Below, piece after piece: positions 43,295 through 54,109 of a stretch of 64,000 nucleotides of DNA. Positions within the stretch are counted from its first letter, which is position 1, and each line of letters opens with the position of its first letter. The notes under the pieces are model-generated. The model was not told the origin of the DNA. It did no database searches and saw nothing but the letters and a program-made list of their open reading frames with translations. Source of the stretch: Axinella damicornis (Eukaryota; Porifera; Demospongiae; Axinellida; Axinellidae). The position numbers were made by a program, and so were the translations under genes. The DNA lies in contig OZ007508.1 in the NCBI GenBank assembly GCA_963931865.1, positions 3,100,081-3,164,080 of the forward strand, in the 5' to 3' direction.

Positions 43295-46200
43295 CACACA
43301 CACACACACATGCACATACTTAGGAATTGTCTTAACAGGACCATCAGCTATACCGGATGAATCTGTTGGTGCTATTGAAGTCTGTGTTGCACTCAATCCG
43401 GCCTCTACTATGGTAGTTACACTTCAGACAGTGGATGACTCAGCTGTCGGCAAGTGTTATTGCACTGCAACTGCACTTATAGATTTATAACAGTTTAGTT
43501 ATAGGACAAGGCATCATTCACGGGAGGTTTTAAGGAATATAATTACAATGTATAGTGAACTGGGGATTCAGCTCAACAGATTCATGGTATGGAAATCCAT
43601 TACAGTTCCGACTAAATAAGGGCAATTCACAATCCAGTGAGCGAGAGCAGGGGCCCATATACACTCCTGGCAAAGGACTTTACCCCGTGTGTGCATGCAC
43701 AGCAAGCTAGAGATACATTTCTGAATCAATTTCTGACGTACACTGCATGGGTGAGGCATCTCATGCCGGCAGTGTAGGTGAATCCAGGAGCCCAGCAGTC
43801 TGTCCAGGGGTCCATTCGAGTGATTAGGCGTGGCCATATTCAATGGCATGATGAACATGCACACACTAGTATTTCCATTTCCAGTTCTGTTTCCATTTCC
43901 ATTTGCATCGTTCCTGGTTACTCTACTACACGTGTTTGTACTACCGGTAATATGCTGATTGAACCCTGGCAAATTAACTTCAGCGCTAGAGCTGTTAGCT
44001 ACTAGTCTCCTAAATGTATACTTCTGCATTATACTTATAGTATATATATACTTCTGCATACCTCTTTATTTACTTCTGCATACTTATTGTATATACTTCT
44101 GCATACTTAGTGCTACTCACGTGACCCTCAACGAATCAGACGCCTCAGAATCGATCACATGACGGAGCATTAAATCGCTTATTGCACACTTTAGTGTGCA
44201 TTATCTAGATAATGCACACTTTTCAAAGATCAAAGGCTGTCTCGGGTCGGTGAGTTGCACTAAGTAGTTTAGATACCACTTTGCCGTGCATTACGGGCTT
44301 TAGTGCACTCGGGCAATCTAGTTAACGGTCTCGGGCGGATAATGCACTCGCCTTCGGCTCGTGCATTATCTCGCCCTCGACCGTTAACTAGATTGCCCTC
44401 GTGCACTAAAACCCGTAATGCACGGCAAAGTGGTATATAAATATTACTTATTGTATACTTCTGCATACTTATTGTATACTTCTGCATACTTATTGCAGCG
44501 CCGGCGCTGGAGTGGTACGGCCACTGCCGAAGGCAGTGAATAGAGGCGCGAAGTGGTGTGTCAGCGCGAAGCGCGGAAAAAAATTTTCACCTTCATTTTT
44601 CAGTTGTATGGATGGGCTCTCGTGGCACCTTCGTGCTTTGCACTGCACCGTAACTGCTTTCTGCTTTCCGTGTCATCCGTGACCGTCGATGTGGAAAGGA
44701 GCTGTCACGATAATGCGCGCTTTGCGCGCATAGCGCATAACTTCTTGCGTATTGACGAACGGCTCGCGATCACGGCATTGCGGAGACCATCTACTAGTAG
44801 AGAAGACACGAACTATGAACAGTATACTTCAACAAGGCCACAGCGACTTGGATCCGGAGATTGTCTGACTAAGACACGTACCTCAACAAGGCGTGACTGA
44901 GACACGAGCTATGAACAGTATACCAGAGCCGCACCTAGGCGACTAAAAAGTGGTACGGCCAAAACCGTACCGGCCGTACCGGCCGCGCCGGCCCTGTTAT
45001 TGTGCACTTCTGCATACTTATTGTGTACGCAATATCTATGGAATTTTCGACTGGATCCGGTCCCACCCCAATGGTGGGCAGGCAACCGAATCTGCTGATC
45101 CTTGCCAGGGCTTGACTTTATTTCATGAGTCTAAGCTGTACACTACTAGTATATAACAGTGAAATACAACCAAGTTTATGTATGCACACCTGACATCTAC
45201 AGCTGGAAGTGACTATGCAGCCCTGAGCCGGGACTTGACCTTCAATCCTGGAGTTTCTGATCCCCAATGTGTGAACATCACCATCATAGATGATGCTGTT
45301 GTTGAACGTTTGGAGTTCTTTATAGTTGAAGCATCCTCAACTGGGCTCGCAACTACGACATTGAATGTCATTGTTACAGACAATGACCGTAAGTGATCAG
45401 AAGTGCAAGATAAATTGTTTGTTCACTACATAAAGTGTGTCCATGTTCTTGCCTTACTGACTATCTGTGCATCACAACTGTATACTGACTATCTGTGCAT
45501 TACAACTGCCTTACTATCTGTGCATCACAACTGTATACTGACTATCTGTGCATCACAACTGCCTTACTATCTGTGCATCACAACTGTATACTGACTATCA
45601 TCACAACTGTATACTGACTATCTGTGCATCACAACTGCCTTACTGACTATCTGTGCATCACAACTGTATACTGACTATCTGTGCATCACAACTGCCTTAC
45701 TGACTATCTGTGCATCATAACTGTATACTGACTATTTGTGCATCACAACTGCCTTAGGCTGACTATCTGTGCATCACAACTGTATACTGACTATCTGTGC
45801 ATCACAACTGCCTTACTGACTATCTGTGCATCACAACTGCCTTACTGACTATCTGTGCATCACAACTGCCTTACTGACTATCTGTGCATCACAACTGCCT
45901 TACTGACTATCTGTGCATCACAACTGCCTTACTGACTATCTGTGCATCACAACTGCCTTACTGACAGTATCTGTGCATCACAACTGCATGGTAATCAAAG
46001 TATAGTCACACTGAACGGTTTTTCGTGCTACAATTGCAATCATGCAGAGGCTTAAGAGAATATGAACGGTTTGTGTTCATCAAGGATAATGGTGTGCATG
46101 TGGAAACTTAATGCATGGAGTAATTAATAACCTTCAGGGTTCATAATTTAGTTCAAGTAAAAACAGAACCTTTAATATACAATCATGATTGTGTTATTGG

Positions 46201-49200
46201 TATTTCCATTTCTTTGGTAGCTATATAGCCTCACAGAGATGAAGGAACCCATTGTAATCTGTGATAGCCAAATGGACGTCAGGTCCTTGCAGAAAACAAA
46301 GCATGTCGTGACATTAATATATCAGCACACAATGCCTGAAAAGCTACTCTGACTTGGATATTAAGCTTCAGATATTTTACTTGAATCACCCACATGCTCT
46401 TTTTGGGTCCGCAGAAATCACAATTGGGTTTGATAGGATGTCATACACTGCTCTGGAAGCGTTATCAGTCACAACAGTATGCGTTGACATTCTAGAGGGC
46501 TCTGTTCAGACAAGCACTGACTTCACCTTTGGAACTGTGGATGGATCAGCATGTATGTGACAGGGTTGCTGCATGTGGTGAATAGCATTGTTGCATGTTA
46601 CTGTACAAGCAACCGAGAATCAGTTCTTGATACTGGCACTTGCTGCATGTGTACTGCATGCTTGTGTTCCTTACTAAAGAGCTACATGCTCTTTCACCTG
46701 CATGCATTTGATATACCCATGCATATTAAGTCACATGTACCTTGCAATCTTTCCTGCAATCCTAGTGTCTGGCATTGACTTTCTTCTGGCCACGTCGCTG
46801 AGAACGGGAAGATTTGAAAGTGGGGAAAGTAGGACCTGCACGAATGTTACTATCCTGCCTGATGATAGAGTCGAAGACACAGAGAATTTTACTGTCACTC
46901 TGACTGGAAGTAATTCCGTGGTTGTCAGTAACTCTGCCAGCAATGCCATAGTTTTCATTGATGACGACGATGGTGAGTTGGTATACAACCATGAATGTAT
47001 ATTGATAGGCACGGTAATAGCAGTTATACAGTATGTAATCTGCAGTTTTGTTTGATTAATATGATATGATTCAAGCCGTGCTCACAATTGAGGATATTTA
47101 TAAAGCGGGTTGTAACAGTTATTTGTTTGTGTTAAACAATTTCACTCAGGTGTTACAGTTTCACTGACTAACAGTTCTCTGTCTGTCAGTGAGAGCAACT
47201 CAGAAACCACAGTAAGCTTGTGTGTTTCGCTAGACAGTATTCCAGGACCTATTGACAGAGATATTGAAGTTACGCTCAACACTGTTCCAGGAACAGCAGG
47301 TTAGACAATTTCTGTCTTGTACGATCATTGAAACATATAGCTAAAGCCCATCAACTAAATTGGCAATCTAAGTACAGTTTTGTTGATTGACTTTTATTTA
47401 GATCATTGTTTGGCGCCAAGTCACATAGCCAGTTATAGGTATACACACTAGTGATACACTGGTTATGTCATCAGTGTCTGAAACAACAGACAACTTTATC
47501 ATGTGATTGGAACAGAATATAATTTCCAGAACAGAGTTTGAGAATATGACAATCCCATATAATATATCTAGTCTATCGAGCTAGACTAATTTTCTCTCAC
47601 TCAGGAAGTTGGGGCCGCCCCACCCCCAACTTCCTAAGCGAGTGAAGATTGGTCTAGCTCGATAGACCGGTACCGTAATCGATATCCTACATGCAAGGAG
47701 TTACTACATCCTATATTGTACAATCTTTGTACTCTGCATGCAGAGACAATCAAAAGAACACCATACCTTTGGACACCTCGTGTGCCTAAAGGTCCCTTGG
47801 GGCTGTAGTGGACCCTCCTTTTGCATTAGGGTGCAGTGCTTGCTGATGTTGGTTTACAGTTTGCAAGTGCAGTAGGATACTAGTATTGAGGATCTACTAT
47901 GTTGACTCAGAGGTTAGCTATGTGATTTATCCTCCGTGGGAAAGTTTTGCCGAGGCGGAGCTGAGGCTAAACTTTCCCAAGGAGTATAAACTGCATAAAT
48001 TCTGAGTCGACATAGTAGATCCGGCTTCTACCACGTATGGACATAACCTCCGAGTCAATTGCAAGTTAGTAGCTGGATCCGGCTGCTAGGACAGCTATAG
48101 CGCTCTGATTCTCAGCACAGCATGATTCATAACGGAGGATAACCTTCCTCCACGGTACATCAAAGCATCACCCACGCACTGTGGTAGAATAGCCCTATCT
48201 CCATGTATGTGCTTGTGCTCACAGAAGAGAGCAGCTATACCTCTGTGAGTCCCTAAACATTTGATGTACTTATTATGATGCAGCTTTATGCATATACATT
48301 CTGCAGGCATAAATGACTTCCAGTCGCTGTCCAATCAGATTCTCACCATTTCATCGACAACAACTCAAGGTGGCTCTGTGTGCCAGCTGATCAACATCAC
48401 CGGAGATATTGTGGAGGAAGCTGATGAGAACTTTACTGTTACGGCATCTGTGGCCAGTCCCGACATTTTCACACCACCAGCCACTGCAACTGTGATCATA
48501 CTCAACGATGATGGTAAGCAGATGAATGCATGGTGGTGATGGGATGATACTATTTTGGAACTATGAAGTCAAGGCCATAGTATATAATATACAAGTGCAA
48601 ATTTGCAGTTAACTCAGTACATTCTCATGTAAAAATAGTTACAGCAATTTGTGATATACCCTCTGACTTAAAAGGCATTGTTACACTAGACCCTTTCACT
48701 CTCTGATGTAGCTTTTTTGCAGCCTAGAAATGGCTTTGAATACAATCGCATACGTATACCTACAATCTTCTTTGCAGTGGCCAACTGTCCAGTGCTGAGC
48801 ATAGACAATGGGATGGTCATGCAAAGCACAACGCTGGGCTCAATGGCAACGTTCACCTGTGACGCAGGATACACACTCCAGGGAAATGGTGCACGTACCT
48901 GCCAGGCTGACAGCAGTTGGACAGGGACATCCCCAGACTGTACAGGTATAGCTACTAGAGCCGATTGTGTGCACGGTGTTGTGAACTGTATTACAGTCAT
49001 AATGTTAAGACGTCTGTGTATACATAGCAAATGAGAATGATTATTTCAGGCACTGTGTTCATCAGATTCTACCGCATATCAATTCTGCAGCTGTCAGCTG
49101 TATGTCTCTAGCCGACCCAATGAATGGAGTTGTCGAAGTTAACAGCACCACATTCAACTCTCAGGCTAACTACATTTGCAATGTTGGGTTTGATCTCGTT

Positions 49201-49428
49201 GGAGACAGCAATCGCACCTGTCAAGCAGATACAACCTGGACAGGAGAGCAACCCGACTGTGAGTTGACTGTCCATTGGAGTAGTAGCTAAGGGTGTTCAA
49301 CGTCATAGTTACGTGCTAACTGTGTTTGTATGTTTCATTCACATACAGGCAATGGTGCTGGAGGAATGTGTACAAGTCTGCTGTTCATTCTTGTGGCTGT
49401 GTTAGCTGTACAAGTGCTACTACTTTAG
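41913..49428 (+). CDS. Gene C: GPI-type anchored protein with 3 Calx-beta and 2 CCP domains
   Basis: Exons: 41913-41994 or 42959-43046 (alternative signal peptides), 43324-43449, 45203-45388, 46415-46552, 46766-46972, 47150-47299, 48307-48513, 48778-48945, 49091-49258, 49349-49428. With the first signal exon the total is 1512 bases, an open frame of 503 residues and a TAG stop; with the second, 505 residues. All junctions are phase 1. The C-terminal exon encodes NGAGGMCTSLLFILVAVLAV and ends QVLLL with no cytoplasmic basic residues, which fits a GPI-attachment signal better than a signalling receptor. Inverted paralogue of gene A. Confidence 0.87.
42530..42958 (+). promoter_or_regulatory. Shared promoter-proximal block, gene C exon 42959
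   Basis: Two partial copies of the AAACCCC(C)ACCCTG region (about 42535 and 42655) precede GACACTGTCAAAGAGAG at 42914-42930, which lies 29 bases before the ATG. Confidence 0.6.
42959..43046 (+). CDS. Gene C alternative first exon 2 (signal peptide)
   Basis: ATG and 29 residues, core LYSLAVALLFWCQLY, end KAVQAQ, with a 6-base insertion relative to its sister that keeps frame. The donor CAA G/GTGAGG is the same. Confidence 0.83.
43258..43315. repeat. 35-base poly-C plus (CA)n tract
   Basis: C run at 43258-43292, followed by CA repeats, ending about 10 bases before the first Calx-beta acceptor of gene C. Gene A has the same arrangement. Confidence 0.95.
43324..45388 (+). CDS. Gene C Calx-beta domain 1 (two exons)
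   Basis: Exon 43324-43449 (IVLTGPSAIPDESVGAIEVC) ends GTC G/GCAAGT, a GC donor. Exon 45203-45388 reads AGSDYAALSRDLTFNPG to VTDNDR. The 1.75 kb intron carries a palindrome (44262-44453) and a MITE (44496-44997). A 35-base poly-C plus (CA)n tract lies just before the first acceptor. Confidence 0.85.
44262..44453. mobile_element. Near-perfect 190-base palindrome
   Basis: Arms of about 80 bases: the left contains AGTGCACTCGGGCAATCTAG and the right its near-complement, with a centre near GCCTTCGGC. It would form a long hairpin. Intronic in gene C. Confidence 0.85.
44496..44997. mobile_element. GC-rich MITE-like element, family copy 2
   Basis: Ends CAGCGCCGGCGCTGG and the complement of GGCCGCGCCGGCCCTG, with GTGGTACGGCC or its near-match near both ends. 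The interior resembles 34966-35335 in reverse orientation. Flanked by CTTCTGCATACTTATTG repeats. Confidence 0.65.
45459..45990. repeat. Minisatellite, unit about 26-29 bases
   Basis: About 19 irregular copies of CTATCTGTGCATCACAACTG followed by either CCTTACTGA or TATACTGA. It follows the second exon of gene C Calx-beta domain 1. Confidence 0.95.
46415..46972 (+). CDS. Gene C Calx-beta domain 2 (two exons)
   Basis: Exon 46415-46552 (EITIGFDRMSYTALEAL) and exon 46766-46972 (SGIDFLLATSLRTGRFESGE to VFIDDDDG). Confidence 0.9.
47150..48513 (+). CDS. Gene C Calx-beta domain 3 (two exons)
   Basis: Exon 47150-47299 (VTVSLTNSSLSVSESNSE) and exon 48307-48513 (INDFQSLSNQILTISSTT to ILNDDG). The intron holds two foldback sequences (47578-47675 and 47887-48025). 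Confidence 0.9.
47578..48025. mobile_element. Two foldback sequences in a gene C intron
   Basis: 47578-47675 has arms with AGTCTATCGAGCTAGAC or a near-complement and a CAGGAAGTTGGGG core. 47887-48025 has arms with GGATCTACTATGTTGACTCAG or its complement and a GGGAAAGTTT core. Confidence 0.75.
48778..48945 (+). CDS. Gene C CCP domain 1
   Basis: Exon of 168 bases: VANCPVLSIDNGMVMQS, then TFTCDAGYTLQGN, then SWTGTSPDCT. Complete. Confidence 0.9.
49091..49258 (+). CDS. Gene C CCP domain 2
   Basis: Exon of 168 bases: VSCMSLADPMNGVVEVN, then NYICNVGFDLVGD, then TWTGEQPD. The donor GAC T/GTGAGT splits the final cysteine codon, which is restored as TGC by the next exon; this confirms both splice sites. 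Confidence 0.9.
49349..49428 (+). CDS. Gene C terminal exon (hydrophobic anchor)
   Basis: Completes the last CCP cysteine, then a small-residue stretch (NGAGG), then a hydrophobic run to the stop. Small residues followed by a hydrophobic C-terminus are typical of GPI-anchor signals; a tail-less membrane helix is the alternative. Confidence 0.83.
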
Positions 49429-51679
49429 GTCAGTTGTGACTATTTTTAGCACACTCATGCAAGTGGACAAGATTATTGTTCCCCATCCCTATCGACTATA
49501 ACCATGAGCGCATGATGACATAACAATGATGTCATCATGCACGCTTGACTATAACCAATACACTTCTGCATCTATGCATGCATGCGAATGCATACATCTA
49601 CCCATCGTCATAGGAATAAACTTTTATTCATAAAAAACTGTACTTTTTTCCAGGTGTTGTTCAAGGAGTGCCTTTGTTTAGAATCATACCATTTTAGTTC
49701 ATGTATATATGAAAAGCATGCTTTGTACTGCACCACACCACAAACTACATTAACAATACTTGCAACATTGTTTATTGAATTAGCAGTTATGCATTCATCC
49801 AATATTCATTGAGTCTTATTTACGATAGGTGCATGTGCACGTGGTTGCATAATCATGTCCATATGTGTAGTAGAGAAGTATAAGGATCACAGGAACAACT
49901 ACCTGTATTATATGGGACTGGTCGTGCACCAAGTTGTTCAACATGTGATCGCACCGTCTCGAGTCCACGGTGATGACACAACTAGTGCAGTGTCCGTCCA
50001 GTCCCCGTGGATCCTTGAACTGGATTCTCAGAAGTGGACCCCAGCTCATTGACAGTATGGATAGCTGGGTTTTACTGTAGCTTACAAGAGCTAAGCAGAC
50101 GATTCTGGTGTCTTCATATGTACACTGGGTATTCTGGTGGCACATACCCTTTTACGTTAGGTTACCTTTAACCGTCGGGGGCCCCAACGACCTAATGTAA
50201 AGGGGTATGTGCCACCTTAAGGTGGCACATACCCCTTTACATTAGGTTAACCGTCGGGTTAAAGGTAACATAACGTAAAGGGGTATGTGCCACCTCAACT
50301 ATCAGTTTTATAACTGTGCTTCAGCTAGCTATGATGTCATCATGGATGAAAATGTGGGTTCGATGCAGGTGTGACATGTGCAGTTTCGGGTTGAAATAGA
50401 ACTTGACCACATGTTCAGCTATTCAGGAATGATAGCATCCTTGCATCCTAACAACAGAACTGATTGTGCTACATAGTACAGATAGTGTGCTCTGACAGGA
50501 ATACACACCACGACTAAAACAGTGCAGCATGAGATATAATATAATATACTTCAAAAGAACAATGAAAATGACAATGTCATAATTGTGTGACATATCTTCA
50601 GCGTTAGCCAAAGAGAATTGAAATACCACCCACATGTAGTCCAATGCCAACCAGGATGGTTAGTGCACCAGTGGTCAAACGGCCCCGAGAGAGAGAAGCC
50701 AACTGCTCCTGTATGGACCCAAAAATAAGGATTTGGTAGCCGCGTGTTGTATACCATATCCTTGCTAACTCTGGTTCAAGGTATATATTCTGCAAGTACC
50801 ATGCAGCATGTCTTAGTTAACCATCCATGTTACAGTAGCTATAACTAAATTGCCCCACCGCTTTTTGTTGCAGTACGGAAAAGTGGGGAGAATAGCTACC
50901 TTGAGTGAACCAAACATTTATGGTCAGCATAGTTTAGGAATTTATATAGCTAGCCTTGTTCCCGGGCCCGCGTGCCGCGTTCATGTGCACGAAAGAACGT
51001 GGAGGGTCTGGTATCTTTCCTCACGTGCATGATGTCAAGGGTAGAAAGGTGGTAGCTAGAAAGGACTTAATTGAACGTGCATGGGCAAAACAGCAAGAAT
51101 AGCTAAGGTACGAGGTAACTTACCACACGTATCTAGCTAGTGGGGGGCGACTGTCATATACACCATGCAAGTGTTGAATGTGTAGTTGGTTGAACAATAT
51201 ATATGTGAAACTTCACCTTTCATTTTGATTTTTTTTTGTCAATGCTCACTTGAGGAACGTACCCGGCTACTAAAACTCTTTTAGCTAGTTAGGCCCTTTC
51301 TAACTATAAGGAGTAGCTGCAACTATAAGTATAATTATAACATATGACAAGGGGCAAACGCACTCCTGGTAGCCATTGCAACTGCATGGTTGCAACTCCG
51401 CTGGAGGTGTAGAAGGCCTGCATGGGAACGAGGCTAGGTAGCGCAAGCTCATGTCACGTAAGGACCATGCTTAGTCGATCGATCGAGTCAAATATGGCTG
51501 AGACAAGAAATTATTATTACAGTGCTCATAACTTCACCAGCACAGAGAGTTTTGGCATTTAAACGTCAGTGAAGGACAGCGATGACGGCTGTGCAGTCAG
51601 AATCTTTGTGTCAGAATCTTTGTGGGCCTTTCGTAAGAGCTGTACTGGCAACGAAAGTTGAAGAGAGACTATCATAGCA
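49429..51679. other. Downstream spacer of gene C
   Basis: No convincing gene. Contains a small hairpin near 49515-49542 (GCATGATGACA), the tandem foldbacks at 50140-50298, and a single arm of the CTCGTTCCCAG family near 51420. Confidence 0.5.
50140..50298. mobile_element. Two tandem palindromic foldback elements
   Basis: Each copy resembles 8581-8680, with arms GGTGGCACATACCCTTTTAC and complement. They share the central TTAAGG junction. One copy has a deletion on the inner side. Confidence 0.8.
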
Positions 51680-51721
51680 ATGGCGGCCGATGGGAAGACA
51701 AAAGCACTCACAACTCTTAAG
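51680..51721 (+). CDS. Possible first coding exon, 14 codons
   Basis: ATG GCG GCC context, peptide MAADGKTKALTTLK, then a strong donor AAG/GTGAGT. No downstream exon recognised. Two decayed copies follow at 52372-52408 and 52715-52749, each ending at GGTGAGTTT, suggesting tandem duplication of a leader exon. Confidence 0.35.
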
Positions 51722-52371
51722 GTGAGTTTCAGGAATTTTATGTTTGGGTCACTGCATAATAGCAATTACGGCGGTGAAGTCAGAATCTTTGTAGGCCATT
51801 CTGAAGTAGTCAAACATTTATATGCATCAATAATTATTATGTGGCACAATTTTCCCTCTACCTGGAGTGTAACCATTCTGCAGATTCCAATAACTATAAC
51901 TCTGATAGCCATAAAATACTAAAACAACACAGCATGCTACAATCATTGTACACATTGTACACGTTGCAGTCCACGCAACTTACCCAGCCTCCTAGTGCTC
52001 TTAACTGCTCATAGAACTTTGCCTTCATGAGGTATTGCACCAGGCATGCACCCAGCAATGGTACACATGAAGCCGAACATTGTATGTGCAGATATCCTCA
52101 CCCCATACCTAATGACGTATTTCTTGCAAAGAAGATAGCAGTATTCAAGGCAACCACCAAACCTGATGAGGAGGTTTATTCCGGAAGCTATATAGTGGAA
52201 AAGTTAATCACCAGTATTACAGGTGGCAATCCTAGTAAGCTAGTGCAACTGCTAGAACAGACTCGTTCCTGTACTGCTTTATAGGTAAAACTGATGAGGG
52301 CTTGCCGCAATTAATGCACAATCATGTTTGCAACATCACAATTGTCAATGACAAATGAGTCAAAGCAAGCT

Positions 52372-52749
52372 ATGGTGAAGACAAAAGTCCTCCAACTTCA
52401 CCACTAAGGTGAGTTTTCAGCATATGAATCAAAAACATCAGTACATGGCAGCAATCATGATGGTGTAGACAGACAGCCTCGTTCCCAGGCCATCTGCTGC
52501 TTCGAGTTGCATATGTGACCTTTGAACCCCCATCAGATAAACGGCTTCTGCCAGCTTATCTGACAAGGGTTCAAAGGTCATGTATGCGACTAAAAACGAA
52601 GTGGTAGACGGCCTGGGAACGAGTAGACAGACACTTTGTGCATGGGCCTCTCCTGCATGAAAGCTATAGCTAGCTCGCTATACTGCCAACAACAGTCAAA
52701 CCAAGCATAAGCAAATGGTGACTGATGAGAAGACAGTTCCACCACCAAG
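52372..52749 (+). pseudogene. Two decayed copies of the 51680 leader exon
   Basis: Copy one (52372-52408) starts ATGGTGAAGACAAAAG and ends in a stop next to GGTGAGTTTTCAG. Copy two (52715-52749) starts ATGGTGACTGATGAGAAGAC and ends AG/GTGAGTTTC. A foldback of the CTCGTTCCCAGGC family (about 52484-52623) lies between them. Confidence 0.4.
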
Positions 52750-53640
52750 GTGAGTTTCTGCACAACTATTATTGTAGGTCAGTGTATGACAGCCAATCAC
52801 TATAATGTATTCATGCACCATTGCTGAGCGCTGTGAGGTTATGATTTAGATTAAATTGCACGGAACATCTTTACTATTATTCACAAACTCCATGATCTGA
52901 ATACACAATGTCATACATACAGGAGAGCCCTTCGTCCCTGATATGCATACGTGGTAATCTATACAGTCACAGCTGTCGACCGAACATTAGATTTATGGCG
53001 CCACTATATAGATGAAGGATCCATGGCCGTGAAGGAAGACTGCAGCTGCGCATGGGGTATCAGTTGCATGAAGGATAGTATTGAATGTGTATCCATGCAG
53101 TGAGCCTAAGCTGGGTAATTATTTTTCCATCTGGAGCCATTAGCCATTATACGTGCCATATTTCCAGTTTCAGCCCCCAAGAGTCGCACATGCCCATGCA
53201 CATGCAGCAACCCTGTACGTGTTTGTAGCTCTAACCACATACACATATAGCTATATCAAGGATCTTTCAATAGTTGCAGGCCCACCCTCCTCACCCTGTC
53301 CCACCCTAATAGGTCTGAAGGGCATAGCTGGAACTGACATATATACACGTAGCAAGATGAGTCTCATACAGCTTTATTAATGGTTAACGTTTTTGAACCT
53401 TAGGCCCAATAGCCAGCCTCTGTGTCCGATATCAACAGCATGTTTACACAAGCAGAATGTGCCATGGAAGAAAGTCGGTTAGCTAAGAGGACAATTTTTG
53501 CAGATCCAAATTCCAGTCATGGGATTCATTTGCATACAAGACAGTTGCAATTAGCTTATTTATCTCTCATGATCAGTCTCCAGTCTATACTGTAAGCGAT
53601 ACACGCGCTAGATAAACGGTCTGGGAACGAGACTAGACCT
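52750..53640. other. No gene recognised
   Basis: Short frames only, without domains. A short CTGGGAACGAGACTAG arm near 53612 belongs to the foldback family noted elsewhere. Confidence 0.45.
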
Positions 53641-53644
53641 CCAA

Positions 53645-54108
53645 CTAACCTTTTTTTACCTCAGCACGAGAGAACAGCTGACTGAACACCTCTGAAACAT
53701 GGCTGGCAACCTTGGGGTCTGGGTTGTCTGTTTCATTACCTCCTTCTCCTCTTGGAGCACAACTTTCAATCACTTCGTCACTATTCGACTGGATGATATC
53801 GTCGTTATCAATAATGCTCGCCCTAGCTTTCAGTCTGGATGAAACAGCAATCGCAGGATCCTGCCAAGGCCCCGGTATGCGTGCAGCCCCGGTTGAGTGC
53901 GTGCTGAAAAAGCGGATTGCAGAGGCTTGATCGTCAGAGAGGGAGGAGTCTCCACGAGCTCTTTGGTTCATGTACTCGAAGTACTAGTATCCATCCAGTG
54001 ATTCCTCTTCATCCTTTGGGTCAAGCTCCCAACTTTCGTCTCCTATGTCCAACTGGTTTCGAAACAATTCATTGGTCTCCACTTGACGAACTTCAATTTG
54101 CCGAGCCA
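53645..54108 (-). pseudogene. Acidic hypothetical protein interrupted by one in-frame TAG
   Basis: From ATG at about 54108 the frame reads MARQIEVRQVETNELF, then ESWELDPKDEEESLDGY, a TAG, then YFEYMNQRARGDSSLSDDQ and on to a second stop at 53645 (about 150 codons in all). Composition is protein-like on both sides of the TAG. I do not recognise a family. It could be a decayed gene, a transposon leader frame, or a gene with an assembly error at one codon. Confidence 0.4.
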
Positions 54109-54109
54109 T

